A stretch of 64,000 nt of DNA from Acidobacteriota bacterium (GCA_019639175.1 JAHBSK010000004.1:289717-353716), one strand, 5' to 3'. Positions 1 to 8,660 are shown, numbered from the stretch's first letter. Numbers and translations are program-made. The notes: a model not told the origin generated them from the sequence alone.

Positions 1-124
1 CCTCACCGTGAATGTCATACCCTGTTTCGTCAACCAGAACAGGCTTGGAAATCTCTTGCGCCGACACCGCCGAAAAGGTTAAGAAAACGGCCACGCAGAA
101 TAACGGTAATGAGATCTTTTTCAT
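1..124 (-). CDS. Exported protein, partial (3' end outside window)
   Basis: Only the first 41 codons are inside the window. Translation begins MKKISLPLFCVAVFLTFS and continues to an SAQ cleavage-like site, a clear Sec signal peptide. The mature part visible (EISKPVLVDETGYDIHG) is too short to assign. The start lies 10 bases downstream of the stop of the next gene on the same strand, so the two exported proteins are probably co-transcribed. Function unknown. Confidence 0.6.
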   Translation of the reverse strand, partial: MKKISLPLFCVAVFLTFSAVSAQEISKPVLVDETGYDIHGE

Positions 125-134
125 AATATGCAGT

Positions 135-836
135 TTATTTTCTTTGACCTTTTGATCTCTTTGGCACAACCCAATACTCCCATCGCGGACAATTATCGCG
201 CTGTCTAAAGTAAAAATATCTTATTTTGCCGGCACCTAAACTATATTTCCGTACCAGATCGCGCTCGACCCGTTCTTTCTCCTTTTCAAACTGCCTCTTC
301 GTTCGTGTCCAGAGAACCACATGGCCTTTCGATCCGGGGTAGCTGTTCAATATATCAGCATAGACCTTGAATTGATGCCCAGAAGGACAGGGCCCCACAT
401 CCCCATCTGATCTGTTGAATATGAAAGGCTTTCGCGATGTACCTAACGGCCAGTTTACGGGTTCATACGGCGGAAGATCAGCACCTTCAGGAACGATCCA
501 GAATTGAACATTCAAGCCGAATTGCCCGACAGCATGGACAACGCGAAATTTTGAATCATCGAACTTACGAAATTCGGTTTGGCCGTTCAGGGTGAGTTCG
601 ACACGCCGGGCATTTTCCAGGCTGTCGGCATCGGAAAAGATAATGGCATATCCGATGGCTTTCGGGTCTTTACTTAATTCGTGAAACAGGTAATCTTGCC
701 GGGCGATCATATCGCCGCAGGGAGTCCTGCCAAATTCGGTCACGAGTACAGCCTCACCGGTGTTTTGTGCCGCTACGAAGAAGGCAAATATCGCGATCAG
801 GGCGAACGCGTTTAAAGTGTTCTTTATGATTTTCAT
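135..836 (-). CDS. Exported hypothetical protein
   Basis: A 233-residue protein. I chose the start MKIIKNTLNAFALIAIF because it begins a typical signal peptide ending near AAQ; the frame stays open 15 codons further upstream but that extension is basic and unlike a leader. The mature part has two similar halves that each contain a stretch about hydrolysing or reporting file-like values (V-x-F-WIVPEGAD near residue 110 and W-x-YWVVPKRS near the C-terminus), suggesting an internal duplication, and two cysteine pairs (TPCGD, GPCPSG, DNCPRW). I do not recognise the family. It is followed 10 bases later by another exported protein gene. Confidence 0.6.
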   Translation of the reverse strand: MKIIKNTLNAFALIAIFAFFVAAQNTGEAVLVTEFGRTPCGDMIARQDYLFHELSKDPKAIGYAIIFSDADSLENARRVELTLNGQTEFRKFDDSKFRVVHAVGQFGLNVQFWIVPEGADLPPYEPVNWPLGTSRKPFIFNRSDGDVGPCPSGHQFKVYADILNSYPGSKGHVVLWTRTKRQFEKEKERVERDLVRKYSLGAGKIRYFYFRQRDNCPRWEYWVVPKRSKGQRK

Positions 837-1134
837 GTTTCTGCGAGTGAATGCTATGAGTTTCACGCGAAGAACATACAAAAGTTCCGTTTATAGTTGG
901 AAAAGGTCAGTTGGTGAGAAAGGAAAAGGCTTCAGACTTAACCGCAACACAGGCTGAAATTGCTGCCGTTGCTCGATTCCTCGCCTAGCGGAGTTCACAA
1001 CTCAAACCTTGTGCGAAGCCTGAAGCCAGATCATAGAATAGCGAAAGGCAGCGGAAATATAAAGTTCACAAAGCGAAACCTTGTTAAAAAGATTCGGAGT
1101 CCATCGTGAAAACACCTGCGGCTAATTTGGAGGT

Positions 1135-1264
1135 TGTCTGAGAAGTTGGGGCTGAGCTGTGTCTTTCGGGTTCTATTCTGCGTGATCTGTGGTATTTCCT
1201 TATTTTCCAGGATATAAACCACAGAATTCACAGAATAAAGACACAGAAAATTGCTTTTCTGACG
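1135..1264. repeat. MITE-like palindromic element, copy 1
   Basis: About 130 bp, bounded by TGTCTGAGAAG on the left and CTTTTCTGACGT on the right, which are inverted relative to each other. The core (1157-1250) is itself palindromic: CTGTGTCTTTC pairs with GAAAGACACAG-like sequence and CTGTGGT pairs with ACCACAG. The same element occurs at 8566-8660 and 31042-31174. It carries no gene, so it would have to be moved, if at all, by an enzyme encoded elsewhere. Confidence 0.7.
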
Positions 1265-1299
1265 TCCTTTTCAAATGCGATCATTCTTTATTGCAACAG

Positions 1300-1327
1300 T
1301 GCCCTTACTTCGTGCGGGCTTCTGCAA
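1300..1327. repeat. Short dispersed repeat (CTTACTTCGTGCGGGCTTCT type)
   Basis: A 28-bp sequence almost identical to two tandem copies at 42853-42942. It directly follows the MITE-like element, and the other copies also lie close to a related short hairpin at 42787-42814, so the two repeat types may travel together. Confidence 0.55.
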
Positions 1328-1343
1328 AGCCGCCGCTGACGGT

Positions 1344-1781
1344 TTACGGATTTCGCGGGACGTATTCGACGCAGCGGCAATACTCGTCGTTTATCCAATC
1401 ACAGTTAGGCGGCTCGGTTCGGGCGCAATCCTTTGCGTATTTGATAAGAAAATAAAGCCCGACGGCGGCTCCGACCGCAAGAGCCACAACAAGCAGCGTC
1501 TTTTTGGTTGACCAGCCTTTTTTCTTGTTGGGGTCGTCGCGTTTGCGGTTGATGGCATCGGCCTTGACGGGATCAAAGACCGCTGATTCGTCCGCTATCT
1601 TTTTGGTCTGTTCCTCGACCGCCTTTTTCATATCGGGACGTGCGGAAGGCTTTTCCTCGGCAACAACAGGAGCCTTTTCTTCAGAAAGCGGGCCGCCCTG
1701 GGCCAGATTGACGGCGGGAAATGCAGCAAAGGTAAAAAGCACTGATAAAAGTGTGAAAGCGGCCAGAGCGATCTTGGGCAT
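1344..1781 (-). CDS. Membrane-anchored hypothetical protein
   Basis: A 145-residue protein with an N-terminal signal peptide (MPKIALAAFTLLSVLFTF to NLAQ), a charged Lys/Glu/Ala-rich middle, a basic patch, one transmembrane helix near residues 94-113 (LLVVALAVGAAVGLYFLIKY) and a cysteine-rich tail (CARTEPPNCDWINDEYCRCV). The four tail cysteines could form disulfides or bind a metal. It is not a family I recognise. It stands alone between repeats and tRNA-Ser, on the minus strand, with a ribosome-binding-like AGGAG just upstream of ATG. Confidence 0.6.
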   Translation of the reverse strand: MPKIALAAFTLLSVLFTFAAFPAVNLAQGGPLSEEKAPVVAEEKPSARPDMKKAVEEQTKKIADESAVFDPVKADAINRKRDDPNKKKGWSTKKTLLVVALAVGAAVGLYFLIKYAKDCARTEPPNCDWINDEYCRCVEYVPRNP

Positions 1782-1898
1782 GAGGTAACTCTCCTTACAA
1801 AAAAATTCTGTTTTCTTTTAACTTATGCAGAGGACGGGAACGAGGCCAGTATAACCGCAAATTATGTAAGGATAAACACAATTTTTGTAAAGAAATGT

Positions 1899-1930
1899 AA
1901 AAAGCCCCGGCGTATTTGCCGAGGCCTTTT
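1899..1930 (-). terminator. Rho-independent terminator after tRNA-Ser
   Basis: Read on the minus strand: a GC-rich stem (GGCCTCGGC with GCCGGGGC, loop AAATAC) followed by a T run. It starts 9 bases past the encoded CCA end of the tRNA. Confidence 0.7.
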
Positions 1931-1938
1931 AGATCAGA

Positions 1939-2029
1939 TGGCGGAAAGGGTGGGATTCGAACCCACGGTACCCTTTTGAGGTACACAGCATTTCCAGTGC
2001 TGCCAGTTCAACCACTCCTGCACCTTTCC
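1939..2029 (-). tRNA. tRNA-Ser (anticodon GGA)
   Basis: Acceptor stem GGAAAGG/CCTTTCC, discriminator G and an encoded CCA. The anticodon loop is CTGGAAA, giving GGA (reads UCC and UCU). A long variable arm (GTACC...GGTACC) and T-arm GGTTCGAATCC are present, as expected for a class II serine tRNA. Confidence 0.95.
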
Positions 2030-2078
2030 GCTATTTTGCCGCACGACCCGGCGGCAACAAATTGTAAAAGACCAAAAC

Positions 2079-2591
2079 CTAAACGGGAGCACACAAAACG
2101 CGCCGTCCGTTTGTCACCCAGAGAGCCGCCTTGTAGGAGCGGGTCCAGTAATCCGTGCTTCCGTCTCCGACGTAAAGCAGATGACAGCCGTCAAAAAGCG
2201 TGAAATGGCCCGATGCATCCTTCCAGCCTTTGACGCGAAAACCGATTATGCCCGAACCGCCGGCAAACTTCTCAAAAGGAATGCGTCCATGAACGCTGTC
2301 GGCGGAAACATCCGGCTTTCCGTAAGTTTTGGTCATATAGTCCCAAAACTGCTGAACACCGAGGCCGTACCATTTTCCGTCCGCTCCTTTTCGCGTTTTA
2401 AAGCTGCCGGAATCGGGCGGAATGGGCTGTCTGGCGTAATTAAGGGCCTTGCTGACGCGAATGATGCATGTGTTTTTGTACCAATCGCGGTTGACCGCTC
2501 CACCGATAGCCGCACGGACGGCCGCCGGATCGCTGTCAACAGGATAATTCGGAACAAGGTCTTCAAAATTCGGCAAACGCATCTTCGCCAT
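2079..2591 (-). CDS. Tae4-type peptidoglycan amidase (T6SS effector family), orphan
   Basis: A 170-residue protein that matches the Tae4 family of NlpC/P60-like gamma-D-glutamyl-meso-diaminopimelate amidases. The visible catalytic set is Cys42 in NTCIIRVSKALNY, His129 in GHFTLFDG and Asp134, in the order and spacing of Tae4 enzymes. In Proteobacteria such enzymes are injected by type VI secretion into the rival periplasm and a Tai4 immunity protein is encoded next door. Here no immunity gene and no secretion component is adjacent: aquaporin Z ends 14 bases upstream on the same strand and a tRNA follows. There is no signal peptide. A good AGGAG site precedes the ATG. Family call is firm; role is not, and it may instead be a domesticated or differently delivered amidase. 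Confidence 0.8.
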   Translation of the reverse strand: MAKMRLPNFEDLVPNYPVDSDPAAVRAAIGGAVNRDWYKNTCIIRVSKALNYARQPIPPDSGSFKTRKGADGKWYGLGVQQFWDYMTKTYGKPDVSADSVHGRIPFEKFAGGSGIIGFRVKGWKDASGHFTLFDGCHLLYVGDGSTDYWTRSYKAALWVTNGRRVLCAPV

Positions 2592-2605
2592 TGCCTTTAC
2601 TCCTG

Positions 2606-3397
2606 TCAGTCAGCGTCTTCGACCACGGCCTCGTCGGGCGGAGGCGGAGCCGCTGTCTTGGCGGCGGGTTCGTCATCGCCCGAAAGCCAGAGGTAGAAAA
2701 ATCCCGCAAGCAATGCTCCCAGTATTGGCGCAACCCAGAAAAGCCAAAGCTGTGACATGCCCCAACTGACGCCTTCGATGGCGAGGATGACCGCCGGGCC
2801 GGTGCTGCGTGCCGGGTTGACCGATGTGTTCGTCACCGGTATCGAGATCAGGTGGATCAGCGTCAGGCAAAGGCCGATGGCAAGCGGGGCAAAGCCTTTT
2901 GGTGCAAGCCGATGCGTAGAACCTAGAATGACGACGAGGAAGAAGAACGTCATCACGACCTCGCAGACAAAAGCCGCCAGAGCGGAATATCCGCCGGGAG
3001 AACCGTCAGAATCAGCCCCGTAACCGTTCGCCGCGAAGCCGCCCGCCATCAACTGGTCGCCGGTCAGGCCGGTCTTTCCGCTGGCAATGACGTACAGGAT
3101 GCCGCCGGCGGCAATGGCTCCCAAAACCTGCGCGGCGATATACGGCAAAAGCTCATTGGTCGGGAAACGCTTTCCCGCCCACAGGCCGAATGACACCGCC
3201 GGGTTGAAATGGCCGCCCGAAATGTGGCCCAGAGCATAAACTCCGGTCAGCACCGTCAGGCCGAACGCCAGCGATACGCCGGCAAAGCCGATCCCCGTAT
3301 TGGGAAAACCCGCCGCCAGCACCGCGGCTCCACAGCCGCCCAACACAAGCCACAACGTTCCGATAAATTCCGCCGTCAGTTTTTTACTCAAAGGCAT
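2606..3397 (-). CDS. aqpZ: Aquaporin Z
   Basis: A 263-residue inner-membrane water channel of the MIP family. Both pore motifs are intact: NPA at 65-67 and NPAR at 194-197. The selectivity filter residues at the positions expected for E. coli AqpZ are Phe45, His182, Thr191 and Arg197, with the same 9 and 6 residue spacings, which supports water rather than glycerol transport. The C-terminus carries an extra acidic, Ala/Pro-rich tail of about 24 residues (from GDDEPAAKT) beyond the usual length. The amidase gene starts 14 bases after its stop, so the two are likely co-transcribed. Confidence 0.92.
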   Translation of the reverse strand: MPLSKKLTAEFIGTLWLVLGGCGAAVLAAGFPNTGIGFAGVSLAFGLTVLTGVYALGHISGGHFNPAVSFGLWAGKRFPTNELLPYIAAQVLGAIAAGGILYVIASGKTGLTGDQLMAGGFAANGYGADSDGSPGGYSALAAFVCEVVMTFFFLVVILGSTHRLAPKGFAPLAIGLCLTLIHLISIPVTNTSVNPARSTGPAVILAIEGVSWGMSQLWLFWVAPILGALLAGFFYLWLSGDDEPAAKTAAPPPPDEAVVEDAD

Positions 3398-3562
3398 GAT
3401 ATTTTTCTCCCGTTTCGTTCAAAAAAAGGTTGGAAAGACGTTCCTGAACCCGTCTCTTATTAACTTCTCAAACAACCGGATCCTGTATAAGCGATCAGGC
3501 AGATCATTGCCCGTTTTGCCGGACACGATACAAAGACCTCATTATTCAGTGAATAAAATGTG

Positions 3563-3652
<90 letters not shown>

Positions 3653-3778
3653 GCGAATTTCTAATGATAAGGTTTAATCCCCAAAAATATCAAGCGTATC
3701 GGCATCAAAATGACGCGGATACGCGTCAGCGGCGTAAATTGGCTTGAAGAAGAGCAAGAAAATAAAGCCTTGCGTGCA

Positions 3779-4246
3779 TTATGAGCGCCGCGATCTAAAA
3801 AAATTTTGCATCAGGTTGCGGGAGTGGTCGGCGAGGATGTTGGGGGTTATGGTGAGGCGGTGGTTGAGGAGCGGGCTGGAGCAGAGGTTGAAATGGGTAT
3901 CGACGGCGCCGAAGCGCGGGTCGGCGGCGCCGTAAACAAGGCGGGCAACGCGGGCGTTGACGATGGCTCCGGCGCACATTACGCAGGGTTCGACGGTTGT
4001 GTAGAGCGTCGTGCCGATCAGGCGATAATTGCTCAGGGCGATACCGGCGGCTCGGATCGCGAGAACTTCGGCGTGGGCCGTCGGATCGCTGTCGGTGATG
4101 GTGCGGTTAGACGCCGCAGCGAGCAGCGTGCCTTCGGCGGAAACGATGCACGCTCCGACCGGGACTTCGCCGATGGCGGCGGCTTCGCGTGCCGCTTCGA
4201 GGGCGACGTTCATCCAATGTTCGTCAGTTCTTTCCATCAAAGGCAT
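3779..4246 (-). CDS. tadA: tRNA-specific adenosine deaminase TadA
   Basis: A 155-residue cytidine/deoxycytidylate deaminase-fold protein that converts A34 to inosine in the wobble position of tRNA-Arg(ACG). Zinc ligands are visible as His58 with catalytic Glu60 (HAEV) and Cys88/Cys91 (PCVMC). I used the start MPLMERTDEHW, which matches the usual TadA N-terminus. A longer open frame to 4402 would prepend 52 low-complexity residues encoded by the purine-rich tandem repeat and is unlikely to be translated. Confidence 0.92.
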   Translation of the reverse strand: MPLMERTDEHWMNVALEAAREAAAIGEVPVGACIVSAEGTLLAAASNRTITDSDPTAHAEVLAIRAAGIALSNYRLIGTTLYTTVEPCVMCAGAIVNARVARLVYGAADPRFGAVDTHFNLCSSPLLNHRLTITPNILADHSRNLMQNFFRSRRS

Positions 4247-4267
4247 TTTAGCGACACGGTGGTGATT

Positions 4268-4346
4268 TGGGAAGAAGACAAGGAAGACGGGGAGACAGGA
4301 GACAGGAGACGGAAGACTGGAGACAAGAGACAGGAGACGGGAGATA
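4268..4346. repeat. Purine-rich degenerate tandem repeat
   Basis: A run of roughly 7-base units of the GGAGACA type (gagacaggagac, ggagacaagagacaggag and similar), almost without pyrimidines other than C on the plus strand. It lies between divergent tadA and the DUF2270 gene. Confidence 0.65.
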
Positions 4347-4485
4347 GAGGGAAAAGGAGAAAAGGGGAAACGGAAAGTAGGGAGAGACGGATTTTCTTGC
4401 ATCGGCGGGGCGAAAGGACTATTCTGTTAGGGACGCGTGAGCGTCAGCCGCGTTCAACGAAAAACCACCGGACCGCGAAGGTACT

Positions 4486-5421
4486 ATGAACCAGCAAGTT
4501 CGGCCTGAGACACCCTCAGCCGAAGAAGATATTCATACAACATCCGTCCCCGATTCCTTCAAGGCCTTTGCCGACGAGGTACGAAAGCGTAACCTTCAGA
4601 AACGTACGACCCCGCTGAACATTCCGCAAAAGCTTTCGCCCTCGGAATTCAATACCGCCATAGTCCATTTTTATCGGGGCGAGATCTCGCGCTCTAACGT
4701 CTGGCGCAACCGGCTGGACGCAACCACCAACTGGGCCGTCATCACGGCGGGCGCCACGCTTTCGTTCGTTTTCAGTTCGCCGGACAATCCGCATTTTGCG
4801 ATACCCATCAATACGATATTGGTGTCGATCTTCCTTTTTATGGAAGCTCGCCGCTATCGCTATTACGAGGTGTGGGCAAACCGCGTCCGCATTTTGGAAA
4901 CCGGCTATCTAGCCCCGATGCTGTCGCACCGAACGATACCGCCGGACAAGGAATGGGCCGACCACGTATCAGCCGATCTCATATCGCCGCATTTTACGAT
5001 CAGCGAATGGGAAGCCATCGGGCGGCGGCTGCGTGCAAATTATCTGTGGATATTCGTGCTGCTTGCGCTTTCGTGGGCATTAAAAGTTTACGTCCATCCT
5101 TCGCCGATACCGACAACATCGCCGCAGGATCGGGCACGTTTCTGGGAACTCTTTTTGGAACGCGCACAGGTCGGGCTGGCTCCGGGCTGGCTTGTGATCA
5201 CGGCGGGAGCCTTGTTCAATCTGGCAATATTTTTCGTTGCGTTCAGCACGCTCAAACTCCGCGATTCCTCCAGCGAAGTCCTGCCGCTCGAAAGCTTTGA
5301 ATGGCATCCGTTCAAACAGGTATCTGATTGGGCCGGTGACAGCCTGAAACGCAGGCCCACAATAAGAAGATCCAAAAAAGCCCGTCAGCGAATGCGGTCG
5401 ATTCATAAGACCGAGGGGTAA
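4486..5421 (+). CDS. DUF2270 domain integral membrane protein
   Basis: A 311-residue protein matching the DUF2270 family. The hallmark segment is present: SPSEFNTAIVHFYRGEISRS followed by WRNRLDATTNWAVIT. Four hydrophobic segments are visible, in two pairs: about 84-103 and 106-120, then about 186-202 and 233-255. The N-terminal 60 residues and the basic C-terminal tail (RRPTIRRSKKARQRMRS) are predicted cytoplasmic. The function of the family is unknown. An esterase gene follows 8 bases after the stop, so they may share a transcript. Confidence 0.82.
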   Translation: MNQQVRPETPSAEEDIHTTSVPDSFKAFADEVRKRNLQKRTTPLNIPQKLSPSEFNTAIVHFYRGEISRSNVWRNRLDATTNWAVITAGATLSFVFSSPDNPHFAIPINTILVSIFLFMEARRYRYYEVWANRVRILETGYLAPMLSHRTIPPDKEWADHVSADLISPHFTISEWEAIGRRLRANYLWIFVLLALSWALKVYVHPSPIPTTSPQDRARFWELFLERAQVGLAPGWLVITAGALFNLAIFFVAFSTLKLRDSSSEVLPLESFEWHPFKQVSDWAGDSLKRRPTIRRSKKARQRMRSIHKTEG

Positions 5422-5429
5422 TAAAACCT

Positions 5430-6482
5430 ATGAAGATCTATCGAATTTTAGTCGCATTAGTTGTCCTCTCGCTTCCTCTTTTCGGACAAGAAACGAAAGA
5501 CGCCGCTCCGAAAGGCGGAGCCACTTCTATATTCACGGTCAGTGACGGCAGCACTTTGCGAAAAGCCGAGTGGAGTTTCGCCGATTATTTACCACAGGAT
5601 AAAACTTTAGACAGTAAACTAATGGGCAGAAACATGCCCTATCAGGTGGTTTTGCCGTCCGGCTATACTAAGTCATCAGACGAAGACATTAAATTTCCTG
5701 TGATCTACTTGCTCCACGGACTGACCGGACATTTCAATAACTGGACAGATAAGACCAAAGTAATCGAGTATGCAGAAAAATATCGTGTGATATTGGTATT
5801 TCCCGAAGGCGGTGACGGTTGGTACACGGACAGCGTTTCGAACGAAAAGGAAAAATACGAAAGTTACATTATCAAAGAGCTGATCCCGGAAATAGAAAAG
5901 AATTACCGAGTTGATAAACGCCGCGAGGCCAGAGCAATTGCCGGACTTTCAATGGGCGGTTACGGATCTCTCAAGTTCGGGCTGAAATATCCCGATATGT
6001 TTGTCATAGCGGGCAGCTTCAGCGGTGCGCTGGGAGCGGCGGAGATAACGGAAAAGAATTTTCCGGGAAGTATCGGCAAGTCGATAGACGCGATCTTTGG
6101 CCCGGCGGACAGTGACACCCGCAGGGCAAACGACATCTTTGACATCGTACGCAAAACCACGCCGGAAAAGATAAAGACACTTCCCTATTTTTACATTGAT
6201 TGCGGCACCGAGGATTTTCTGTTCCAAACCAACCGCGACTTTATCTCGCTGCTGACCGAGAAAAAGATACCGCATGAATATCGCCAGCTTCCCGGAACTC
6301 ACAACTGGCAATACTGGGACAGCCAGGTGAAAGAATTTTTCCGGGTCGCTTCACAGAAACTGAGTAACGGTAAAGAACTTGCCTGTGCGGACAATCCCGC
6401 TCATTTTTGTGGCGGCGGCGAAACAACATTGGGCCGGCCGATCTCAATAGAAGAGATAAAGGCTTTGCCGCCGCGGCCATAG
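5430..6482 (+). CDS. Exported esterase (esterase D / S-formylglutathione hydrolase-like)
   Basis: A 350-residue alpha/beta hydrolase of the putative esterase family (PF00756 type). A signal peptide (MKIYRILVALVVLSLPLFGQ) directs export. The nucleophile is Ser174 in GLSMGG; the acid is probably the Asp in DCGTEDFLF and the base the His in PGTHNWQYW. HGLTGHFNNW near residue 96 forms the oxyanion-hole region. Exported members of this family act on acyl or feruloyl esters and acetylated sugars; the substrate here cannot be told. A C-terminal extension includes a Cys pair (ACADNPAHFCGG). Confidence 0.82.
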   Translation: MKIYRILVALVVLSLPLFGQETKDAAPKGGATSIFTVSDGSTLRKAEWSFADYLPQDKTLDSKLMGRNMPYQVVLPSGYTKSSDEDIKFPVIYLLHGLTGHFNNWTDKTKVIEYAEKYRVILVFPEGGDGWYTDSVSNEKEKYESYIIKELIPEIEKNYRVDKRREARAIAGLSMGGYGSLKFGLKYPDMFVIAGSFSGALGAAEITEKNFPGSIGKSIDAIFGPADSDTRRANDIFDIVRKTTPEKIKTLPYFYIDCGTEDFLFQTNRDFISLLTEKKIPHEYRQLPGTHNWQYWDSQVKEFFRVASQKLSNGKELACADNPAHFCGGGETTLGRPISIEEIKALPPRP

Positions 6483-6486
6483 ACGT

Positions 6487-6523
6487 CCAATCCAAGATAT
6501 TAATGAACAATTCTATGGATTGG
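6487..6523 (+). terminator. Hairpin after the esterase gene
   Basis: CCAATCCA at 6487-6494 pairs with TGGATTGG at 6516-6523, 4 bases after the stop codon. There is no strong T run, so this may be a 3' stabilising hairpin rather than an intrinsic terminator. Confidence 0.4.
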
Positions 6524-6554
6524 AAGCCTCTTACAATTCTAATAGGTAAAAGTT

Positions 6555-6602
6555 TCTGAGTTTTTAGTTGCCAGTTAAAGAACTGATAACTGAAAACTCT
6601 GC
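6555..6602. repeat. AACTGATAACTGAAAACT-type palindrome, copy 1
   Basis: GAGTTTTTAGTTGCCAGTT faces AACTGATAACTGAAAACTC in inverted orientation. Similar palindromes lie at 14478-14578 and 21218-21281. Arms of about 19 bases with a few mismatches. Confidence 0.55.
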
Positions 6603-6710
6603 AACTATGAACTGTTAGGGCGGCACCGTCTTTATATCTGCCATGTTCGGTATAGGCAGATATATCGGGCGGGCTAAATCTTTCCGTCGATCTGCGATAA
6701 AATCTTTTTT

Positions 6711-7475
6711 ATGCTCAATTTTGCTATAGAGACCGCCCGCGATGCCGGGCGTGTTTTACTTGAAAAGTTTGGTCGCATCAATGCCGTTACGAAAAAAGGC
6801 GACATCAATCTTGTGACCGAGGCCGATCTGGCGTCGGAAGCGCTGATAATCGAACGGATAAGGTCGCATTATCCGCGTCATGCGATATTGGCCGAAGAAT
6901 CGGGCGAGGCGGTGATAACCGGCGGCGACGGCGAACATAAATGGGTGATCGATCCGCTGGACGGCACGACGAATTATGCTCACGGCTATCCGTGTTTTTG
7001 CGTGAACATCGCACTGGAACACAAGGGCGAGATCGTTGTCGGCGTGACCTATGACCCGACGCGTGATGAGCTTTTCGCTGCGGAAAAAGGCGGCGGTGCG
7101 ACGCTCAACGGCAAGCCGATCCGTGTTTCGGCGACCGATGAGCTTGGCAATGCCCTGCTGGTGACAGGTTTTCCATACGACATCAAACACCGCGAAGAAT
7201 TTGCACGGCATTTGACGGAGCTTTTGCTCAGGTCACGCGGCGTCAGGCGTGATGGTTCGGCGGCGATAGACATGGCTTATGTCGCCTGCGGACGATTTGA
7301 CGGGTTTTGGGAAGAAGGCCTTAATCCGTGGGACGTTGCTGCCGGAAAATTGCTGATAGAGGAAGCAGGCGGAATGCTCAGCTATTATGACGGTTCAAAA
7401 TTCAGCATTTATTCTCCGCCGATAGCTGCCAGCAACGGGCTGATCCACGCAGAAATGCTTGAGGTTCTTCGTTAG
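6711..7475 (+). CDS. suhB: Inositol monophosphatase family protein (SuhB-like)
   Basis: A 254-residue Mg-dependent sugar or inositol phosphatase. Metal-binding motifs are intact: Glu63 in AEESG, Asp81-Pro-Leu-Asp84-Gly-Thr-Thr (DPLDGTTN), and the distal NPWDVAAG near residue 205. The length is typical for the family. The window also has inositol-3-phosphate synthase (31194-32357), so this enzyme could supply free myo-inositol. Bacterial homologues also act in rRNA transcription antitermination, so the physiological role is open. A 9-base hairpin (ATATCTGCC with GGCAGATAT, 6634-6663) precedes the start. Confidence 0.88.
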   Translation: MLNFAIETARDAGRVLLEKFGRINAVTKKGDINLVTEADLASEALIIERIRSHYPRHAILAEESGEAVITGGDGEHKWVIDPLDGTTNYAHGYPCFCVNIALEHKGEIVVGVTYDPTRDELFAAEKGGGATLNGKPIRVSATDELGNALLVTGFPYDIKHREEFARHLTELLLRSRGVRRDGSAAIDMAYVACGRFDGFWEEGLNPWDVAAGKLLIEEAGGMLSYYDGSKFSIYSPPIAASNGLIHAEMLEVLR

Positions 7476-7538
7476 AGCGGCTGCGACAAAGGACGGCCGC
7501 GTGTGGTAATCTGATTCTTCGTATTTTGTGAGGTTACG

Positions 7539-7617
7539 GCGGCAAAGCCGCAGAGGTTTATTTATCAAGCGGAACGGAAAAGCATAGCTTTTCCGCACAT
7601 AGAGCGGCAAAGCCGCT
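7539..7617. repeat. Cluster of three short hairpins upstream of accD
   Basis: Three perfect small palindromes in 80 bases: GCGGC-AAA-GCCGC (7539-7551), CGGAAAAGC-ATA-GCTTTTCCG (7575-7595) and AGCGGCAAAGCCGCT (7603-7617). They lie 56 bases before accD and could be a REP-like element or an accD leader structure. Confidence 0.5.
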
Positions 7618-7673
7618 TTCCGCCAACCAAAACAGCCATCTGCAAGTATTTCACTGCCACCGCCAACTGATAT

Positions 7674-8546
7674 ATGTCCTGGTTTAGAAGAGACAAGCCA
7701 AAAATAGAAGGTCAGGATGCTGACGAGGAGCGCAACGTCAAAACGGAAGGCATTTTTGTAAAATGCCCCGAATGCGAGAACGCTCTGTATAAACGCGAGC
7801 TGATCGAATCGCTGCAGGTTTGCACACACTGCGGCCATCATTTTCGCTGGACGGCGATAGAACGTCTGGACGCGCTGTTTGACGACGGAAAATATCAGCG
7901 GATAGACGACGAAGTGACCTCCGCCGACCCGCTCGAATTTGTCGATACAAAACCGTATAAAGACCGCATAGAGGCGGCAAAGGCCGCTTCGGGATTGCCG
8001 GAAGCGATAATCTCCGGCACCGGAAAGGTCGGCGGCCACCTCGTATTTGCGGGAGCGATGGATATGTCGTTCATCGGCGGTTCGATGGGTTCCGCAGTCG
8101 GCGAAAAGATAACACGCCTGATAGAACACGCGATAAAGGAACGCGGCGCGGTGATAGTCTTCTCCGCTTCGGGCGGCGCCCGTATGCAGGAAGGAACGCT
8201 GTCGCTGATGCAGATGGGCAAGATCTCCGCAGCTCTGGCAATGCTTCACGAAGAAAAACTGCCGTTCATCTCGGTGCTGACCGATCCGACGACCGGCGGC
8301 GTCACCGCCAGCTTTGCAATGCTGGGCGATGTGATAATTGCCGAACCAAAAGCCCTGATCGGTTTCGCCGGCCCTCGCGTCATAGAACAGACCATCCGCC
8401 AAAAACTCCCCAAAGGATTTCAACGCAGCGAATTTCTGCTGGAACACGGCATGATCGACAAGGTCGTTGACCGCCGCGAAATGAAACAGTCGATCACCCG
8501 GTTTTTGGATTTTATGATGCCGGGAGATCGATCGTCTAAAAAGTAA
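7674..8546 (+). CDS. accD: Acetyl-CoA carboxylase carboxyltransferase subunit beta
   Basis: A 290-residue protein, normal length. It transfers the carboxyl group from carboxybiotin to acetyl-CoA to make malonyl-CoA for fatty acid synthesis, together with AccA. The N-terminal zinc ribbon has Cys31, Cys34, Cys50 and Cys53 (CPEC, CTHC). The carboxyltransferase core shows SASGGARMQEG and LTDPTTGGVTASFAMLGD, with FAGPRVIEQT near residue 236. AccA is not in the window. It is cytoplasmic and stands alone, behind a leader with three hairpins. Confidence 0.96.
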   Translation: MSWFRRDKPKIEGQDADEERNVKTEGIFVKCPECENALYKRELIESLQVCTHCGHHFRWTAIERLDALFDDGKYQRIDDEVTSADPLEFVDTKPYKDRIEAAKAASGLPEAIISGTGKVGGHLVFAGAMDMSFIGGSMGSAVGEKITRLIEHAIKERGAVIVFSASGGARMQEGTLSLMQMGKISAALAMLHEEKLPFISVLTDPTTGGVTASFAMLGDVIIAEPKALIGFAGPRVIEQTIRQKLPKGFQRSEFLLEHGMIDKVVDRREMKQSITRFLDFMMPGDRSSKK

Positions 8547-8565
8547 AGAGCAAGACGAATCTGAT

Positions 8566-8660
8566 CTGTGTGTTTCGGTTTTTTTTGTCTGTGGATTCTG
8601 TGGTATTCCCTGAATTTTCAGGATTTGAACACAGAGTTCACAGAACGAAGACACAGAAAA
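8566..8660. repeat. MITE-like palindromic element, copy 2
   Basis: Core palindrome of the same family as 1135-1264: CTGTGTGTTTC pairs with GAAGACACAG and CCTGAATTTTCAGG forms the apical hairpin. The outer TGTCTGAAAAG ends of the other copies are not clear here, so this copy looks truncated. It starts 20 bases after the accD stop and may end accD transcripts. Confidence 0.65.

Larger units (their letters stand above)
837..1343. other. Intergenic stretch with repeats
   Basis: No convincing gene. It holds one copy of the MITE-like palindrome (1135-1264) and one copy of a short TGCCCTTACTTCGTGCGGG repeat (1300-1327), both of which recur elsewhere in the window. Small open frames here have no family resemblance and overlap the repeats. 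Confidence 0.6.
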
